From positions 1,302,001 through 1,366,000 of the forward strand of contig CP116226.1 in the NCBI GenBank assembly GCA_038182865.1: a stretch of DNA of 64,000 nucleotides. Reading direction: 5' to 3'. A program made the translations under genes and the position numbers. The notes under the pieces were generated by a model, which was not told where the DNA came from, ran no database searches, and worked only from the letters and a program-made list of their open reading frames with translations. Numbering within the stretch: the first letter of the stretch is position 1; the number at the start of each line of letters is the position of its first letter. The stretch comes from Microbacterium enclense. GTDB taxonomy: Bacteria; Actinomycetota; Actinomycetes; Actinomycetales; Microbacteriaceae. Of this stretch, positions 9,182 to 17,509 are shown piece after piece.

Positions 9182-9442
9182 CGACAACCGGTCAAGGGAG
9201 CAACGGAGCGCCGTCCGCAGAACCGTTTGCGCGCCCCGCCGACGAGCAGGCGTCCGAGCCTTCTCAGCCGCGGGGGGACCACGTCGGCCCGATTCTTGTC
9301 CAGTGCTCGTGACATTCGTCGAGAGATCGATGCAAAAAGAACGCGAGCGCCTGGTTCTGCACGGGCGGGTCATCGAGGCGGCCGACGGCATCCTCCGCAC
9401 GTGACCCATCCCGCGTCCAGCGAGCCCTCGGTACACTTCCCT

Positions 9443-11020
9443 GTGCCCGAAACACCCTCCACCCCCGATCGCGACGTCGCGCCGGATGCCACCGCGCCCG
9501 ATGCCGCGGCTGCGCCGGTGACCGATGTGGACGCGGATGCCACGGACGCCGGTGCCGCGCCGGGCGTCGAGCCCGTGGCATCCATCGATCCGACCGAGCT
9601 CGAGATCGCGCTGCGTGTGATCGACGCGGCCTCCTCGCTCGACCGTGAAGACCCCGCGTACATCGCGCTGCGCCGCCAGACCGGCAAGCTTTACAAAGAC
9701 GTCAAGCGGCAGTCGCGTCGCGAGAAGCGCCAGCGCATCGCCGATGCCGACCGTGCCGTCGTCGCCGCCACCGCGACGGGGGCGGCCGACCGCATCGACG
9801 ACGAGACGCGCGGCATCCCGCTCGCGACCCGCACGACCACGCCGTTCGCAGGCGAGCTGATCAAGGCCCGCGCCTGCTACATCTGCAAGCAGGACTACAC
9901 GCTCGTCGACGCGTTCTATCACCAGCTGTGCCCGGACTGCGCGGCGATGAGCCATGCGAAGCGCGACGCGCGCACCGACCTCACCGGCAAGCGCGCGCTG
10001 CTCACCGGCGGTCGCGCGAAGATCGGAATGTACATCGCCCTGCGCCTCCTGCGCGACGGTGCGCACACCACCATCACCACGCGCTTCCCGCGCGACGCTG
10101 TCCGTCGGTTCTCGTCGCTGCCCGACAGCGCGGACTGGCTGCACCGCCTCAAGGTCGTGGGCATCGACCTGCGCGACCCCGCCCAGGTGATCGGACTCGC
10201 CGAGTCGGTGGCATCCGATGGCCCGCTCGACATTCTCATCAACAACGCCGCGCAGACCGTGCGGCGCTCGCCGGGTGCGTACAAACCCCTGGTGGATGCC
10301 GAACTCGCGCCGCTTCCCGACGGCCCGCTGCCCGAGCTGGTCACGTTCGGGCACACGAACGATGCACACCCGCTCGCGCTCGCGCAGTCGGTGTCGTCGC
10401 ACCCGATCCTCGCGTCGGCGGCCCGCACCGCCGAGGAACTCACGGCCGAGGCGATGGCCGCGGGTTCCTCGTCGCTCGAGCGGCTGATGACGGGCACCGC
10501 GATCGATGCGGGCGGGCTCATCCCCGACGAGGACCGCATCAACAGCTGGACGCAGTCGGTCGAGCAGGTCGAGCCGCTCGAGATGCTCGAGGTGCAGCTC
10601 GCGAACATGACCGCGCCGTTCCTGCTCGTCAGCCGGTTGCGGCCGGCGATGGCCGCGTCTCCTGCGCGCCGGAAGTACGTCGTGAACGTCTCGGCGATGG
10701 AGGGCGTGTTCGGTCGCGGCTACAAGGGACCCGGCCACCCGCACACGAACATGGCCAAGGCCGCGCTGAACATGCTCACGCGCACGAGTGCCCGCGAGAT
10801 GTTCGAGACCGACGGCATCCTGATGACCGCGGTCGACACCGGCTGGATCACCGACGAGCGCCCGCACTTCACCAAGGTGCGCCTGGCCGAGGAGGGCTTC
10901 CACGCCCCGCTCGACCTCGTCGACGGCGCGGCCCGCGTCTACGACCCGATCGTGCGCGGAGAGGCCGGCGAAGACCTTTTCGGCATCTTTTTGAAGGACT
11001 ACCGCAAGAGCTCCTGGTGA
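9443..11020 (+). CDS. SDR-fold oxidoreductase with N-terminal zinc ribbon
   Basis: 525 residues. The first 140 are Asp/Ala/Pro-rich and then helical and basic. Residues 145-166 form a CxxC...CxxC zinc ribbon (Cys145, 148, 163, 166). A Rossmann domain follows with TGGRAKIG and NNAAQT. The position of the classical YxxxK tyrosine appears to be Thr (TNMAK), so dehydrogenase chemistry is uncertain. GTG at 9443 was chosen because TACACT at 9432-9437 sits five bases before it. GTG at 9401 is the alternative; it overlaps the stop of a 24-codon reading frame (9330-9404). A 55-bp palindrome follows the stop. Substrate unknown. Confidence 0.75.
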   Translation: MPETPSTPDRDVAPDATAPDAAAAPVTDVDADATDAGAAPGVEPVASIDPTELEIALRVIDAASSLDREDPAYIALRRQTGKLYKDVKRQSRREKRQRIADADRAVVAATATGAADRIDDETRGIPLATRTTTPFAGELIKARACYICKQDYTLVDAFYHQLCPDCAAMSHAKRDARTDLTGKRALLTGGRAKIGMYIALRLLRDGAHTTITTRFPRDAVRRFSSLPDSADWLHRLKVVGIDLRDPAQVIGLAESVASDGPLDILINNAAQTVRRSPGAYKPLVDAELAPLPDGPLPELVTFGHTNDAHPLALAQSVSSHPILASAARTAEELTAEAMAAGSSSLERLMTGTAIDAGGLIPDEDRINSWTQSVEQVEPLEMLEVQLANMTAPFLLVSRLRPAMAASPARRKYVVNVSAMEGVFGRGYKGPGHPHTNMAKAALNMLTRTSAREMFETDGILMTAVDTGWITDERPHFTKVRLAEEGFHAPLDLVDGAARVYDPIVRGEAGEDLFGIFLKDYRKSSW

Positions 11021-11051
11021 GCTCGCTCCCCACCCGCCCCGGCAACCCGTT

Positions 11052-11106
11052 GAGTGTCCAGAACACCCGGACGTTTTTCTGAGGCGTCCGGGTTTCTTGG
11101 ACACTC
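11052..11106. repeat. Palindromic repeat, GAGTGTCCA-TGGACACTC family (copy A)
   Basis: The 22-base arms (11052-11073 and 11085-11106) pair with two to three mismatches around the 11-base loop TTTTTCTGAGG. The palindrome sits between the convergent SDR gene and the 115-residue gene, so it could end both transcripts. A nearly identical copy with the same loop lies on the other side of the small gene. Confidence 0.85.
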
Positions 11107-11140
11107 ACGGCCGGAAGAGCACCCACGTGCGGGTGAGCGC

Positions 11141-11488
11141 TCAGCGAAGTGGCCGCAGCACCTCTTCGTCCACCGGGAAAGCCACGTCATAGAACAGCTG
11201 CGGTGCGCCGATGGCGCCCCAATCGTCTTTCTTGACCCGGATGCCGGAGGTCGAGACCTCGGCGATGCGCACGCGCAGCCACGAACCGTCGTCGAGGCGC
11301 AGCTCGTACATGTCGGCGAGGTAGCCGATCCCGCGCGCGTCGAGCGTCTCCTCCGCGGTCAGCCAGTCGACCGCCTCCGTCACGCGCCGACCGAGGAGGT
11401 CGATGACGACGAAGCCGTCGCCTTGGGGCTCCATCCACCCGAGCACCTCGCCGTCAGGGCGTCGGTGCGCGATCCAGTCGCTGCGCAT
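11141..11488 (-). CDS. Conserved hypothetical protein
   Basis: 115 residues starting MRSDWIAHRRPDGEVLGWM. It is soluble and beta-rich, with several Trp/Asp/Gly pairs and no catalytic motif that I recognise. The ATG is seven bases from a -10-like TAGACT (minus strand, 11496-11501) and has no Shine-Dalgarno sequence, so the message is probably leaderless. It is bracketed by two near-identical palindromic repeats in the same orientation (11052-11106 and 11533-11587). Function is unknown. Confidence 0.7.
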   Translation of the reverse strand: MRSDWIAHRRPDGEVLGWMEPQGDGFVVIDLLGRRVTEAVDWLTAEETLDARGIGYLADMYELRLDDGSWLRVRIAEVSTSGIRVKKDDWGAIGAPQLFYDVAFPVDEEVLRPLR

Positions 11489-11532
11489 GGCGTCGAGTCT
11501 AGGAGGCGAGTCGGGCGGGCCTTCCGCGCGCT

Positions 11533-11587
11533 GAGTGTCCACAACACCCGGACGTTTTTCTGAGGCGTCCGGGTGTTGTGGACACTC
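11533..11587. repeat. Palindromic repeat, GAGTGTCCA-TGGACACTC family (copy B)
   Basis: Perfect 22-bp stem (11533-11554 with 11566-11587) and the same 11-base loop TTTTTCTGAGG as copy A. It lies between two divergent starts, so termination is not its obvious role. Such a location fits a dispersed REP-like element better. Confidence 0.9.
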
Positions 11588-11689
11588 AAGCGCAGTGAGA
11601 CGTCTCGCGGTGTCGACCGCTGACCCCGCCGCTCGCGTGCGTACCACCCGCGCGCCCACCACGCGCCACTCGCACCGTGGACAACTCGA

Positions 11690-11727
11690 TTACTGAGCAG
11701 TAACCTGATTCCCTTACCGACCGGTAA
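11690..11727. promoter_or_regulatory. Paired TetR-type operators of the acyl-CoA carboxylase operon
   Basis: Two 14-base 6-2-6 palindromes, TTACTGAGCAGTAA (11690-11703) and TTACCGACCGGTAA (11714-11727), have centres 24 bases apart and end 17 bases before the ATG of the carboxyltransferase gene. The last gene of the operon encodes a TetR-family protein, the likely ligand of these sites. A GAGGAG ribosome-binding site lies at 11734-11739. Confidence 0.72.
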
Positions 11728-11744
11728 CTCAACGAGGAGTTGTC

Positions 11745-13295
11745 ATGACGCAGGCCTACCGCGATCTCGTCGCCGAGCTGCGCGAGAGACGCGAGGCGAT
11801 CGCGAAGGGCGGATCGGATGCCGCGCGCGAACGCCACGTCGCCCGCGGCAAGATGCTCGCCCGCGACCGTATCGATGCGCTGCTCGACGTCGGCAGCCCG
11901 TTCCTCGAGGTCGCGCCGCTCGCCGCCTACGACCTGTACGGCGGGGACTGCCCCGCCGGCGGTGTGGTTGCGGGGATCGGGCTCGTGCACGGGCGGCACG
12001 TGATGGTGGTCGCCAACGACGCGACCGTGAAGGGCGGCACCTACTTCCCGATCACGGTGAAGAAGCACCTCCGCGCGCAGGAGATCGCCGCCGAGAACCG
12101 CTTGCCGTGCGTCTATCTCGTCGACTCGGGCGGTGCCTTCCTGCCGATGCAGGACGAGGTGTTCCCCGATCGCGACCACTTCGGCCGCATCTTCTACAAC
12201 CAGGCGCGCATGTCTCGCGATGGGATCCCGCAGATCGCCGCGGTGCTCGGCTCGTCGACGGCGGGCGGCGCCTACGTCCCCGCGATGAGCGACGAGACGG
12301 TGATCGTGCGGAACCAGGGCACGATCTTCCTCGGCGGACCGCCGCTGGTGAAAGCCGCCACCGGCGAGGTGGTCACCGCCGAAGATCTCGGCGGTGGAGC
12401 CGTTCACACGCGGGTGTCGGGGGTCGCCGATCATCTCGCCGAGAACGACGAGCACGCGTTGCGCATCGTCCGCGACATCGTCGAGACGCTTGCTCCGGAC
12501 GAGCAGCGGATGCCAGAGCCCGCTGCCGATCCCGAGAGGGACCCGCGGGAGCTCGAAGACATCGTCCCGGTCGAGCTCACCACCCCGTACGACGCGCGCG
12601 AGATCGTCACGCGGATCGTCGACGCCGGCAGCATCCACGAGTTCAAGCGCGAGTACGGCGAGACCCTCGTCACCGCCTTCGCCCGCATCGAGGGGCATCG
12701 CGTCGGCATCGTCGCGAACAACGGCGTCCTCTTCGGCGAGTCGGCCCTCAAGGGGGCCCACTTCATCGAGCTGTGCGATCAGCGCGGCATCCCGCTGGTG
12801 TTCCTGCAGAACATCACCGGCTTCATGGTCGGCCGCGAGTACGAGTCGGGCGGCATCGCCAAACACGGCGCCAAGATGGTCAACGCCGTCGCGTGCGCCT
12901 CGGTGCCCAAGCTCACCGTCGTCGTCGGCGGCTCGTTCGGCGCCGGCACGTACTCGATGTGCGGACGCGCCTACTCGCCCCGGTTCCTCTGGCTCTGGCC
13001 CGGCGCGCGCGTCTCGGTCATGGGCGGGCCGCAGGCGGCATCCGTCCTGTCCACCGTCCGCCGCGACCAGATCGAGGCGGGTGGCGGCGAGTGGTCGACC
13101 GACGACCAGGCCGCCTTCGAGGCGCCGATTCGCGCGCAGTACGAGCAGCAGGGGAGCCCGTACTACTCCACCGCCCGCCTCTGGGACGACGGCATCATCG
13201 AACCCGCGCAGACCCGCGACGTCCTCGCCCTCGCCCTCGACGTCGTCTCCCGTTCGCCCCTCGACGCGCCGGGTTACGGCGTCTTTCGGATGTGA
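11745..13295 (+). CDS. Acyl-CoA carboxylase beta (carboxyltransferase) subunit, methylcrotonyl-CoA type
   Basis: 516 residues with the two-lobed carboxyltransferase fold. The segment LVDSGGAFLPMQDEVFPD with FYNQARMS is characteristic of 3-methylcrotonyl-CoA carboxylase beta chains rather than acetyl- or propionyl-CoA enzymes. GSSTAGGAYVPAMSDE and FLQNITGFMVG are the conserved substrate-binding parts. It transfers carboxyl from biotin to 3-methylcrotonyl-CoA in leucine breakdown. It is the first gene of a five-gene operon behind paired palindromes, has a clear GAGGAG ribosome-binding site, and its TGA overlaps the GTG of the biotin subunit. Confidence 0.9.
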   Translation: MTQAYRDLVAELRERREAIAKGGSDAARERHVARGKMLARDRIDALLDVGSPFLEVAPLAAYDLYGGDCPAGGVVAGIGLVHGRHVMVVANDATVKGGTYFPITVKKHLRAQEIAAENRLPCVYLVDSGGAFLPMQDEVFPDRDHFGRIFYNQARMSRDGIPQIAAVLGSSTAGGAYVPAMSDETVIVRNQGTIFLGGPPLVKAATGEVVTAEDLGGGAVHTRVSGVADHLAENDEHALRIVRDIVETLAPDEQRMPEPAADPERDPRELEDIVPVELTTPYDAREIVTRIVDAGSIHEFKREYGETLVTAFARIEGHRVGIVANNGVLFGESALKGAHFIELCDQRGIPLVFLQNITGFMVGREYESGGIAKHGAKMVNAVACASVPKLTVVVGGSFGAGTYSMCGRAYSPRFLWLWPGARVSVMGGPQAASVLSTVRRDQIEAGGGEWSTDDQAAFEAPIRAQYEQQGSPYYSTARLWDDGIIEPAQTRDVLALALDVVSRSPLDAPGYGVFRM

Positions 13296-15445
13296 GCCGC
13301 ATGTTCACCACCGTTCTGATCGCCAACCGCGGCGAGATCGCCTGTCGCATCATCCGCACCCTGCGCTCCCTCGGTATCCGCTCGGTCGCCGTCTACAGCG
13401 ATGCGGATGCCGGCTCCCGGCACGTCCACCTCGCCGACGTCGCGGTGCGCCTGGGCCCGGCGCCGGCGGCGCGCAGCTACCTCGACGTCGACGCCGTGAT
13501 CCGAGCGGCGCGCGAGACGGGGGCCGAGGCGATCCACCCCGGGTACGGATTCCTCGCCGAGAACGCCGCCTTCGCTCGCGCCTGCGAGGAGGCCGGGATC
13601 GTGTTCATCGGCCCCGGTGCCGAGGCGATCCGCGTCATGGGCGACAAGATCACCGCCAAGCACGCCGTCGAGGAGCGCGGGGTTCCCACCGTTCCCGGCG
13701 TCGCGCGCGCGGGGATGACAGACGACGAGCTGATCGCCGCGGGTGATGAGGTGGGCTACCCGCTCCTCATCAAGCCGTCGGCGGGCGGTGGCGGCAAGGG
13801 CATGCACGTCGTCGAGGCCTCGGACGTGCTCCCCGAAGCGATCGCCGCAGCCCGGCGCGAAGCGGCCTCGAGCTTCGGTGACGACACCCTGTTCCTCGAG
13901 CGGTACGTGCGCAGCCCCCGCCACATCGAGGTGCAGGTGCTCGCCGATGCGCACGGCGGAGTCGTCCACCTGGGCGAGCGCGAGTGCTCGCTCCAACGAC
14001 GCCACCAGAAGGTCATCGAAGAGGCGCCCTCGCCGCTGCTCGACGCCGAGACCCGCGCGCGCATCGGTCAGGCTGCGTGCGAGACCGCCCGCAGCGTCGA
14101 CTACCGGGGCGCCGGGACGGTGGAGTTCATCGTTTCGGCCGACGCCCCGGATGAGTTCTTCTTCATGGAGATGAACACGCGTCTTCAGGTCGAGCACCCG
14201 GTCACCGAAGAGGTCACCGGCCTCGACCTCGTGGAGCAGCAGCTGCGCATCGCCGCGGGCGAGCCGCTCGGCTTCGATCAGGATGCCGTCACCCTCACCG
14301 GGCACGCGTTCGAGGCGCGCGTGTACGCCGAGGATCCGGCATCCGGGTTCCTGCCGACCGGCGGTCACGTCACGCGCGTGCGACACCCGGGCGGGGACGG
14401 GATCCGCGTCGACACCGAGCTCGAAGACGGTCTCGACGTCTCGGTCGACTATGACCCGATGCTCGCGAAGATCATCGCGTGGGGGAGTGACCGCGAGCAG
14501 GCTCGGCGGCGGTTGGTCGCCGCCCTCGGCGACACCGCGGTGTTCGGCTTCGCGACGAACGTCGAGTTTCTGCGAGCGCTCGTCGAGCTTCCCGACGTCG
14601 TCGCGGGAGACCTCGACACGGGGCTGATCGCGCGCGAGCTCGAGGGGCTCACGGCGGCTGCGGTCGACGAGCGCGTGTTCGCCGAGGCGGCTCTCCTCCT
14701 GGATGCCACGGGCCCGGTCGCGCCGGTGGGCGAGGCCGGCGCCTCGGGCGCGGCCGCGACCGCGCCGGCGGGCGCTGCCAGGGCCGCGGCCGCGCGCAAC
14801 GCGTGGCACCGCCGCGACGGGTGGCGGCTGGGGGTGTCGGCACCGCGGCGCTACCGGCTCGCGGTCGGAGGCGAACAGCGCGCCCTCGAGGTGACGGGCG
14901 CGGGGGAGACGCTCGCGCTCGCCGAGCGTGCGCAGGTCGAGCGCGATCGGGAGGGAATTGCCCCCGAGGCCGCGCGTGCGGCGCGCCTCGAGCGCCACGG
15001 CGACGGTGTCGTCTCGGTGACCCTCGCCGGTCGCACGCGCACGTTCTCCGCGGAGGTCGACCCCGGCGGGGTGTGGATCGCGCGAGAGGGCGCGATGCTC
15101 CGCGTCGACACCATCGCCGCCGAGCACCGCGCCGACGCCGCCGCGGACGCCGACCCGCAGCTCGTCTCGCCCATGCCGGGCACCGTGGTGGCCGTCCACG
15201 TCGCCGAGGGGGCGACGGTCGAGGTCGGGGATGCCGTGATGGCGGTGGAGGCGATGAAGATGGAGCACGTGGTGCGTTCGAGTGTCGCGGGAACGGTCTC
15301 TCTGCAGGCGCGGGTCGGAGACGTGGTCTCGCGCGGACAGGCGCTCGCGGTGGTGTCGCCCGGCGCCCCGGTCGCCGACGCGGCGCCGAGCGCGCGGCGG
15401 GCGGGAGGCACGCAGGGCAGCGCCGAGGAAGGGAGCGCCGAGTGA
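13292..15445 (+). CDS. Biotin-dependent acyl-CoA carboxylase alpha subunit (biotin carboxylase + BCCP)
   Basis: 717 residues. The biotin carboxylase domain begins FTTVLIANRGEIACRI and contains the ATP-grasp glycine loop KPSAGGGGKGM and EMNTRLQVEHPVTE. A variable linker follows, then a C-terminal biotinyl domain with EAMKMEH; the biotinylated Lys is residue 656. It carboxylates its own biotin and hands the group to the upstream carboxyltransferase. GTG at 13292 was chosen because it overlaps the upstream TGA (GTGA); the ATG three codons later is also possible. An Ala-rich insertion of about 30 residues sits before the BCCP region. Confidence 0.93.
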   Translation: MSRMFTTVLIANRGEIACRIIRTLRSLGIRSVAVYSDADAGSRHVHLADVAVRLGPAPAARSYLDVDAVIRAARETGAEAIHPGYGFLAENAAFARACEEAGIVFIGPGAEAIRVMGDKITAKHAVEERGVPTVPGVARAGMTDDELIAAGDEVGYPLLIKPSAGGGGKGMHVVEASDVLPEAIAAARREAASSFGDDTLFLERYVRSPRHIEVQVLADAHGGVVHLGERECSLQRRHQKVIEEAPSPLLDAETRARIGQAACETARSVDYRGAGTVEFIVSADAPDEFFFMEMNTRLQVEHPVTEEVTGLDLVEQQLRIAAGEPLGFDQDAVTLTGHAFEARVYAEDPASGFLPTGGHVTRVRHPGGDGIRVDTELEDGLDVSVDYDPMLAKIIAWGSDREQARRRLVAALGDTAVFGFATNVEFLRALVELPDVVAGDLDTGLIARELEGLTAAAVDERVFAEAALLLDATGPVAPVGEAGASGAAATAPAGAARAAAARNAWHRRDGWRLGVSAPRRYRLAVGGEQRALEVTGAGETLALAERAQVERDREGIAPEAARAARLERHGDGVVSVTLAGRTRTFSAEVDPGGVWIAREGAMLRVDTIAAEHRADAAADADPQLVSPMPGTVVAVHVAEGATVEVGDAVMAVEAMKMEHVVRSSVAGTVSLQARVGDVVSRGQALAVVSPGAPVADAAPSARRAGGTQGSAEEGSAE

Positions 15446-16014
15446 GCGGCATCCGGATCATCCAGAGAGGGCTGTACGTCGATGAGCTGCAGGAGGGCGC
15501 GGTCTACGTGCACAGTCCCGGCCGGACGGTGACCGAGGCCGACAACGTGCTGTTCACGACCCTGACGATGAACACGCAGTCCCTGCACCTGGATGCCGCG
15601 TGGTCGGCGTCGACCGAGTTCGGTGAGCGGCTGGTCAACAGCATGTTCACGCTGTCGACGATGGTCGGTCTCTCGGTTTCTCAGTTGACCCAGGGGACGA
15701 TCGTCGCGAACCTCGGTTTCAGCGACGTGCGTTTCCCCGCGCCGGTGCGCGTCGGCGACACGCTGTACGCCGAAACGCTCGTCGTGGGAAAGCGCGCCTC
15801 GGCATCCCGTCCAGGCCAGGGGATCGTGGACTTCGCCCACACGATGCGCAACCAGAATGGGGTGGTGGTCGCCGAGGCGCGTCGCTCGACGCTCATGCTC
15901 ATGACCCCCGCCGCGGAGCCCGGCCCGGCCGGTGGCCCGGCCCCCGCGCCCGCCGCGGCGCCCGGCCCGGCCCCCGCGCCGGGCCCGGCCCCCGCCCCCG
16001 AACAGGAGTCCTGA
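15442..16014 (+). CDS. MaoC family dehydratase with Ala/Pro-rich tail
   Basis: 190 residues of the hot-dog hydratase/dehydratase fold; GRTVTEADNVLFTTLTMNT is the MaoC active-site region and the second half carries VRVGDTLYAET. The last 30 residues are a low-complexity Gly-Pro-Ala tail, not part of the fold. The GTG start overlaps the carboxylase stop and the TGA shares a base with the next ATG. In this context it probably hydrates a methyl-branched enoyl-CoA produced after carboxylation; the exact substrate is inferred only. Confidence 0.88.
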   Translation: MSGIRIIQRGLYVDELQEGAVYVHSPGRTVTEADNVLFTTLTMNTQSLHLDAAWSASTEFGERLVNSMFTLSTMVGLSVSQLTQGTIVANLGFSDVRFPAPVRVGDTLYAETLVVGKRASASRPGQGIVDFAHTMRNQNGVVVAEARRSTLMLMTPAAEPGPAGGPAPAPAAAPGPAPAPGPAPAPEQES

Positions 16015-16799
16015 TGCACGGCCCCGCCCTGCTGTTCTGCCCCGCCGATCGTCCTGACCGCTATGCGAAGGCGGCCGCGGCGGCCGACACGGTGATCCTC
16101 GACCTCGAGGACGCCGTCGCTCCCGCCGACAAGGCTCGGGCGCGCGAGGCGCTCGTCGCGAGCACGCTCGACCCCGCGCGCGTGATCGTGCGCCTGAACC
16201 CCGCCGGGACGGCCGAGCACGCCCTCGATCTCGCCGCCGTTCGCGCGAGCGGGTACACCACCGTGATGCTCGCCAAGGCCGAGTCGGCCGCCGACGTCGA
16301 CGCCACTCCGGGGCTCCGCGTGCTGGCACTGTGTGAGACGGCTCTCGGCGTCGTGCGCGCCGCCGAGATCGCCGCTCACCCCGACACCGCCGGGCTGATG
16401 TGGGGCGCGGAAGACCTCATCGCGAGCATGAACGGACGCTCGAGCCGCCTCGCCGACGGCCGTTACCGCGATGTCGCCCGCACCGCCCGCGCCACCGTTC
16501 TGCTCGCCGCGCGCGCTCACGGCAAAGCCGCGATCGACGCGGTGCACCTCGACATCGCCGACCTCGACGGCCTCCGCGCCGAGTGCGAGGATGCCGCCGC
16601 CTCCGGGTTCACCGCCACGGCGTGCATCCACCCGACGCAGGTGGCCACGATCCGCGCGGCCTTCGCGAGCTCCGACGAGGAGCGCGAGTGGGCGCGCGCC
16701 GTGCTCGCCGAGGCGGAGGGGCAGCCCGGCGTCTTCCGCTTCCGCGGGCGCATGATCGACGAGCCCGTGCTGCGTCAGGCGCGGGAGATGCTGCGGTGA
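16014..16799 (+). CDS. HpcH/HpaI aldolase family, citrate lyase beta-like CoA-ester lyase
   Basis: 261 residues of the CitE-like TIM-barrel lyase family: ILDLEDAVAP near the N-terminus, LCETALGVV for the metal-binding Glu, and MWGAEDL. Such enzymes cleave or hydrolyse malyl-, citramalyl- or related CoA esters. It follows MaoC with a one-base overlap, so the two probably act in sequence on the product of the carboxylase. No HMG-CoA lyase of the usual HMGL type is present in the operon; whether this protein fills that step is open. Confidence 0.87.
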   Translation: MHGPALLFCPADRPDRYAKAAAAADTVILDLEDAVAPADKARAREALVASTLDPARVIVRLNPAGTAEHALDLAAVRASGYTTVMLAKAESAADVDATPGLRVLALCETALGVVRAAEIAAHPDTAGLMWGAEDLIASMNGRSSRLADGRYRDVARTARATVLLAARAHGKAAIDAVHLDIADLDGLRAECEDAAASGFTATACIHPTQVATIRAAFASSDEEREWARAVLAEAEGQPGVFRFRGRMIDEPVLRQAREMLR

Positions 16800-17401
16800 G
16801 CGCGAGCGCCGACACCCCGCCGACCTGGCGGGCGACGCAGAAGGCCAACCGCCGTGCGTCGCTGATGCGCTCGGCCGCGGCGCTGTTCGCCGAGCGCGGT
16901 TTCGCGGCCGTGTCGACGGTGGAGCTCGGTGAGGCGGTCGGGATGAGCGGCCCCGCGCTGTACAACTACTTCCCCAGTAAAGAGGCGCTGCTCGCCGAAG
17001 TGCTGGTCGACGCGAGTCAGCGCCTGCTCGAGGGGGGCCGCGCCCTCGTCGCCGAGGCCGGGGAGCCGACGGACGTGCTGGCGCGGCTGGTGCGATTCCA
17101 CCTCGACTTCGCCACGGCCGACCCCGACACGATCCGCATCCAAGACCGCGAACTGGCACAGCTCCCTGCCGAGGCGAATCACCGCGTGCGCAGCCTCCAG
17201 CGGCAGTACGTGCAGGAATGGGATGCCGTGCTCGCGGCGGTCCGCCCCGAGCTCGACGCCGACGAGCGCCAGGCACGTCTGCTCGGCACGTTCGGTTTGC
17301 TGAACTCGACCCCGCACAGTGCGGTCGTCCCGGCCGGTCGAACCGCCGAGATCCTCGCCGCGATGGCGCTGCGCGCGTTGGTGGGGCCGGACGGGGCCTG
17401 A
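16796..17401 (+). CDS. TetR family transcriptional regulator
   Basis: 201 residues. The N-terminal helix-turn-helix covers about residues 18-64, with SLMRSAAALFAERGF, VGMSGPALYNYFPSKEALL, the standard TetR signature. The C-terminal ligand-binding domain has the shape seen in regulators of acyl-CoA catabolism. The GTG start overlaps the lyase stop (GTGA). It ends the carboxylase operon and probably represses it through the two palindromes at 11690-11727, with an acyl-CoA as likely inducer (inference). Confidence 0.9.
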   Translation: MSASADTPPTWRATQKANRRASLMRSAAALFAERGFAAVSTVELGEAVGMSGPALYNYFPSKEALLAEVLVDASQRLLEGGRALVAEAGEPTDVLARLVRFHLDFATADPDTIRIQDRELAQLPAEANHRVRSLQRQYVQEWDAVLAAVRPELDADERQARLLGTFGLLNSTPHSAVVPAGRTAEILAAMALRALVGPDGA

Positions 17402-17404
17402 CGC

Positions 17405-17494
17405 GCGTACCGTCCTGCGGGTGTTGTCGGCGACACGCCGCGGAGCGGGCGCGGTCAGCGGCGTGTCAGCCTCCGACTCCGCGTGACGGTACGC
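17405..17494. terminator. Nested inverted repeat at convergent gene ends
   Basis: Outer arms GCGTACCGTC (17405-17414) and GACGGTACGC (17485-17494) enclose inner arms GACACGCCGC (17432-17441) and GCGGCGTGTC (17458-17467); all four are perfect. It lies between the TetR gene and the convergent Nudix gene and probably ends both transcripts. There is no T tract. Confidence 0.6.
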
Positions 17495-17509
17495 CCCTCC
17501 GCGGCCCCG

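Noticed and set aside
11690..11727. PadR of 7.0 kb acting on the 11.7-kb palindromes
   Set aside because: Half-sites are similar (TTAC-GTAA) but the spacing differs (14-base 6-2-6 versus 11-base core), and a TetR gene belongs to this operon.
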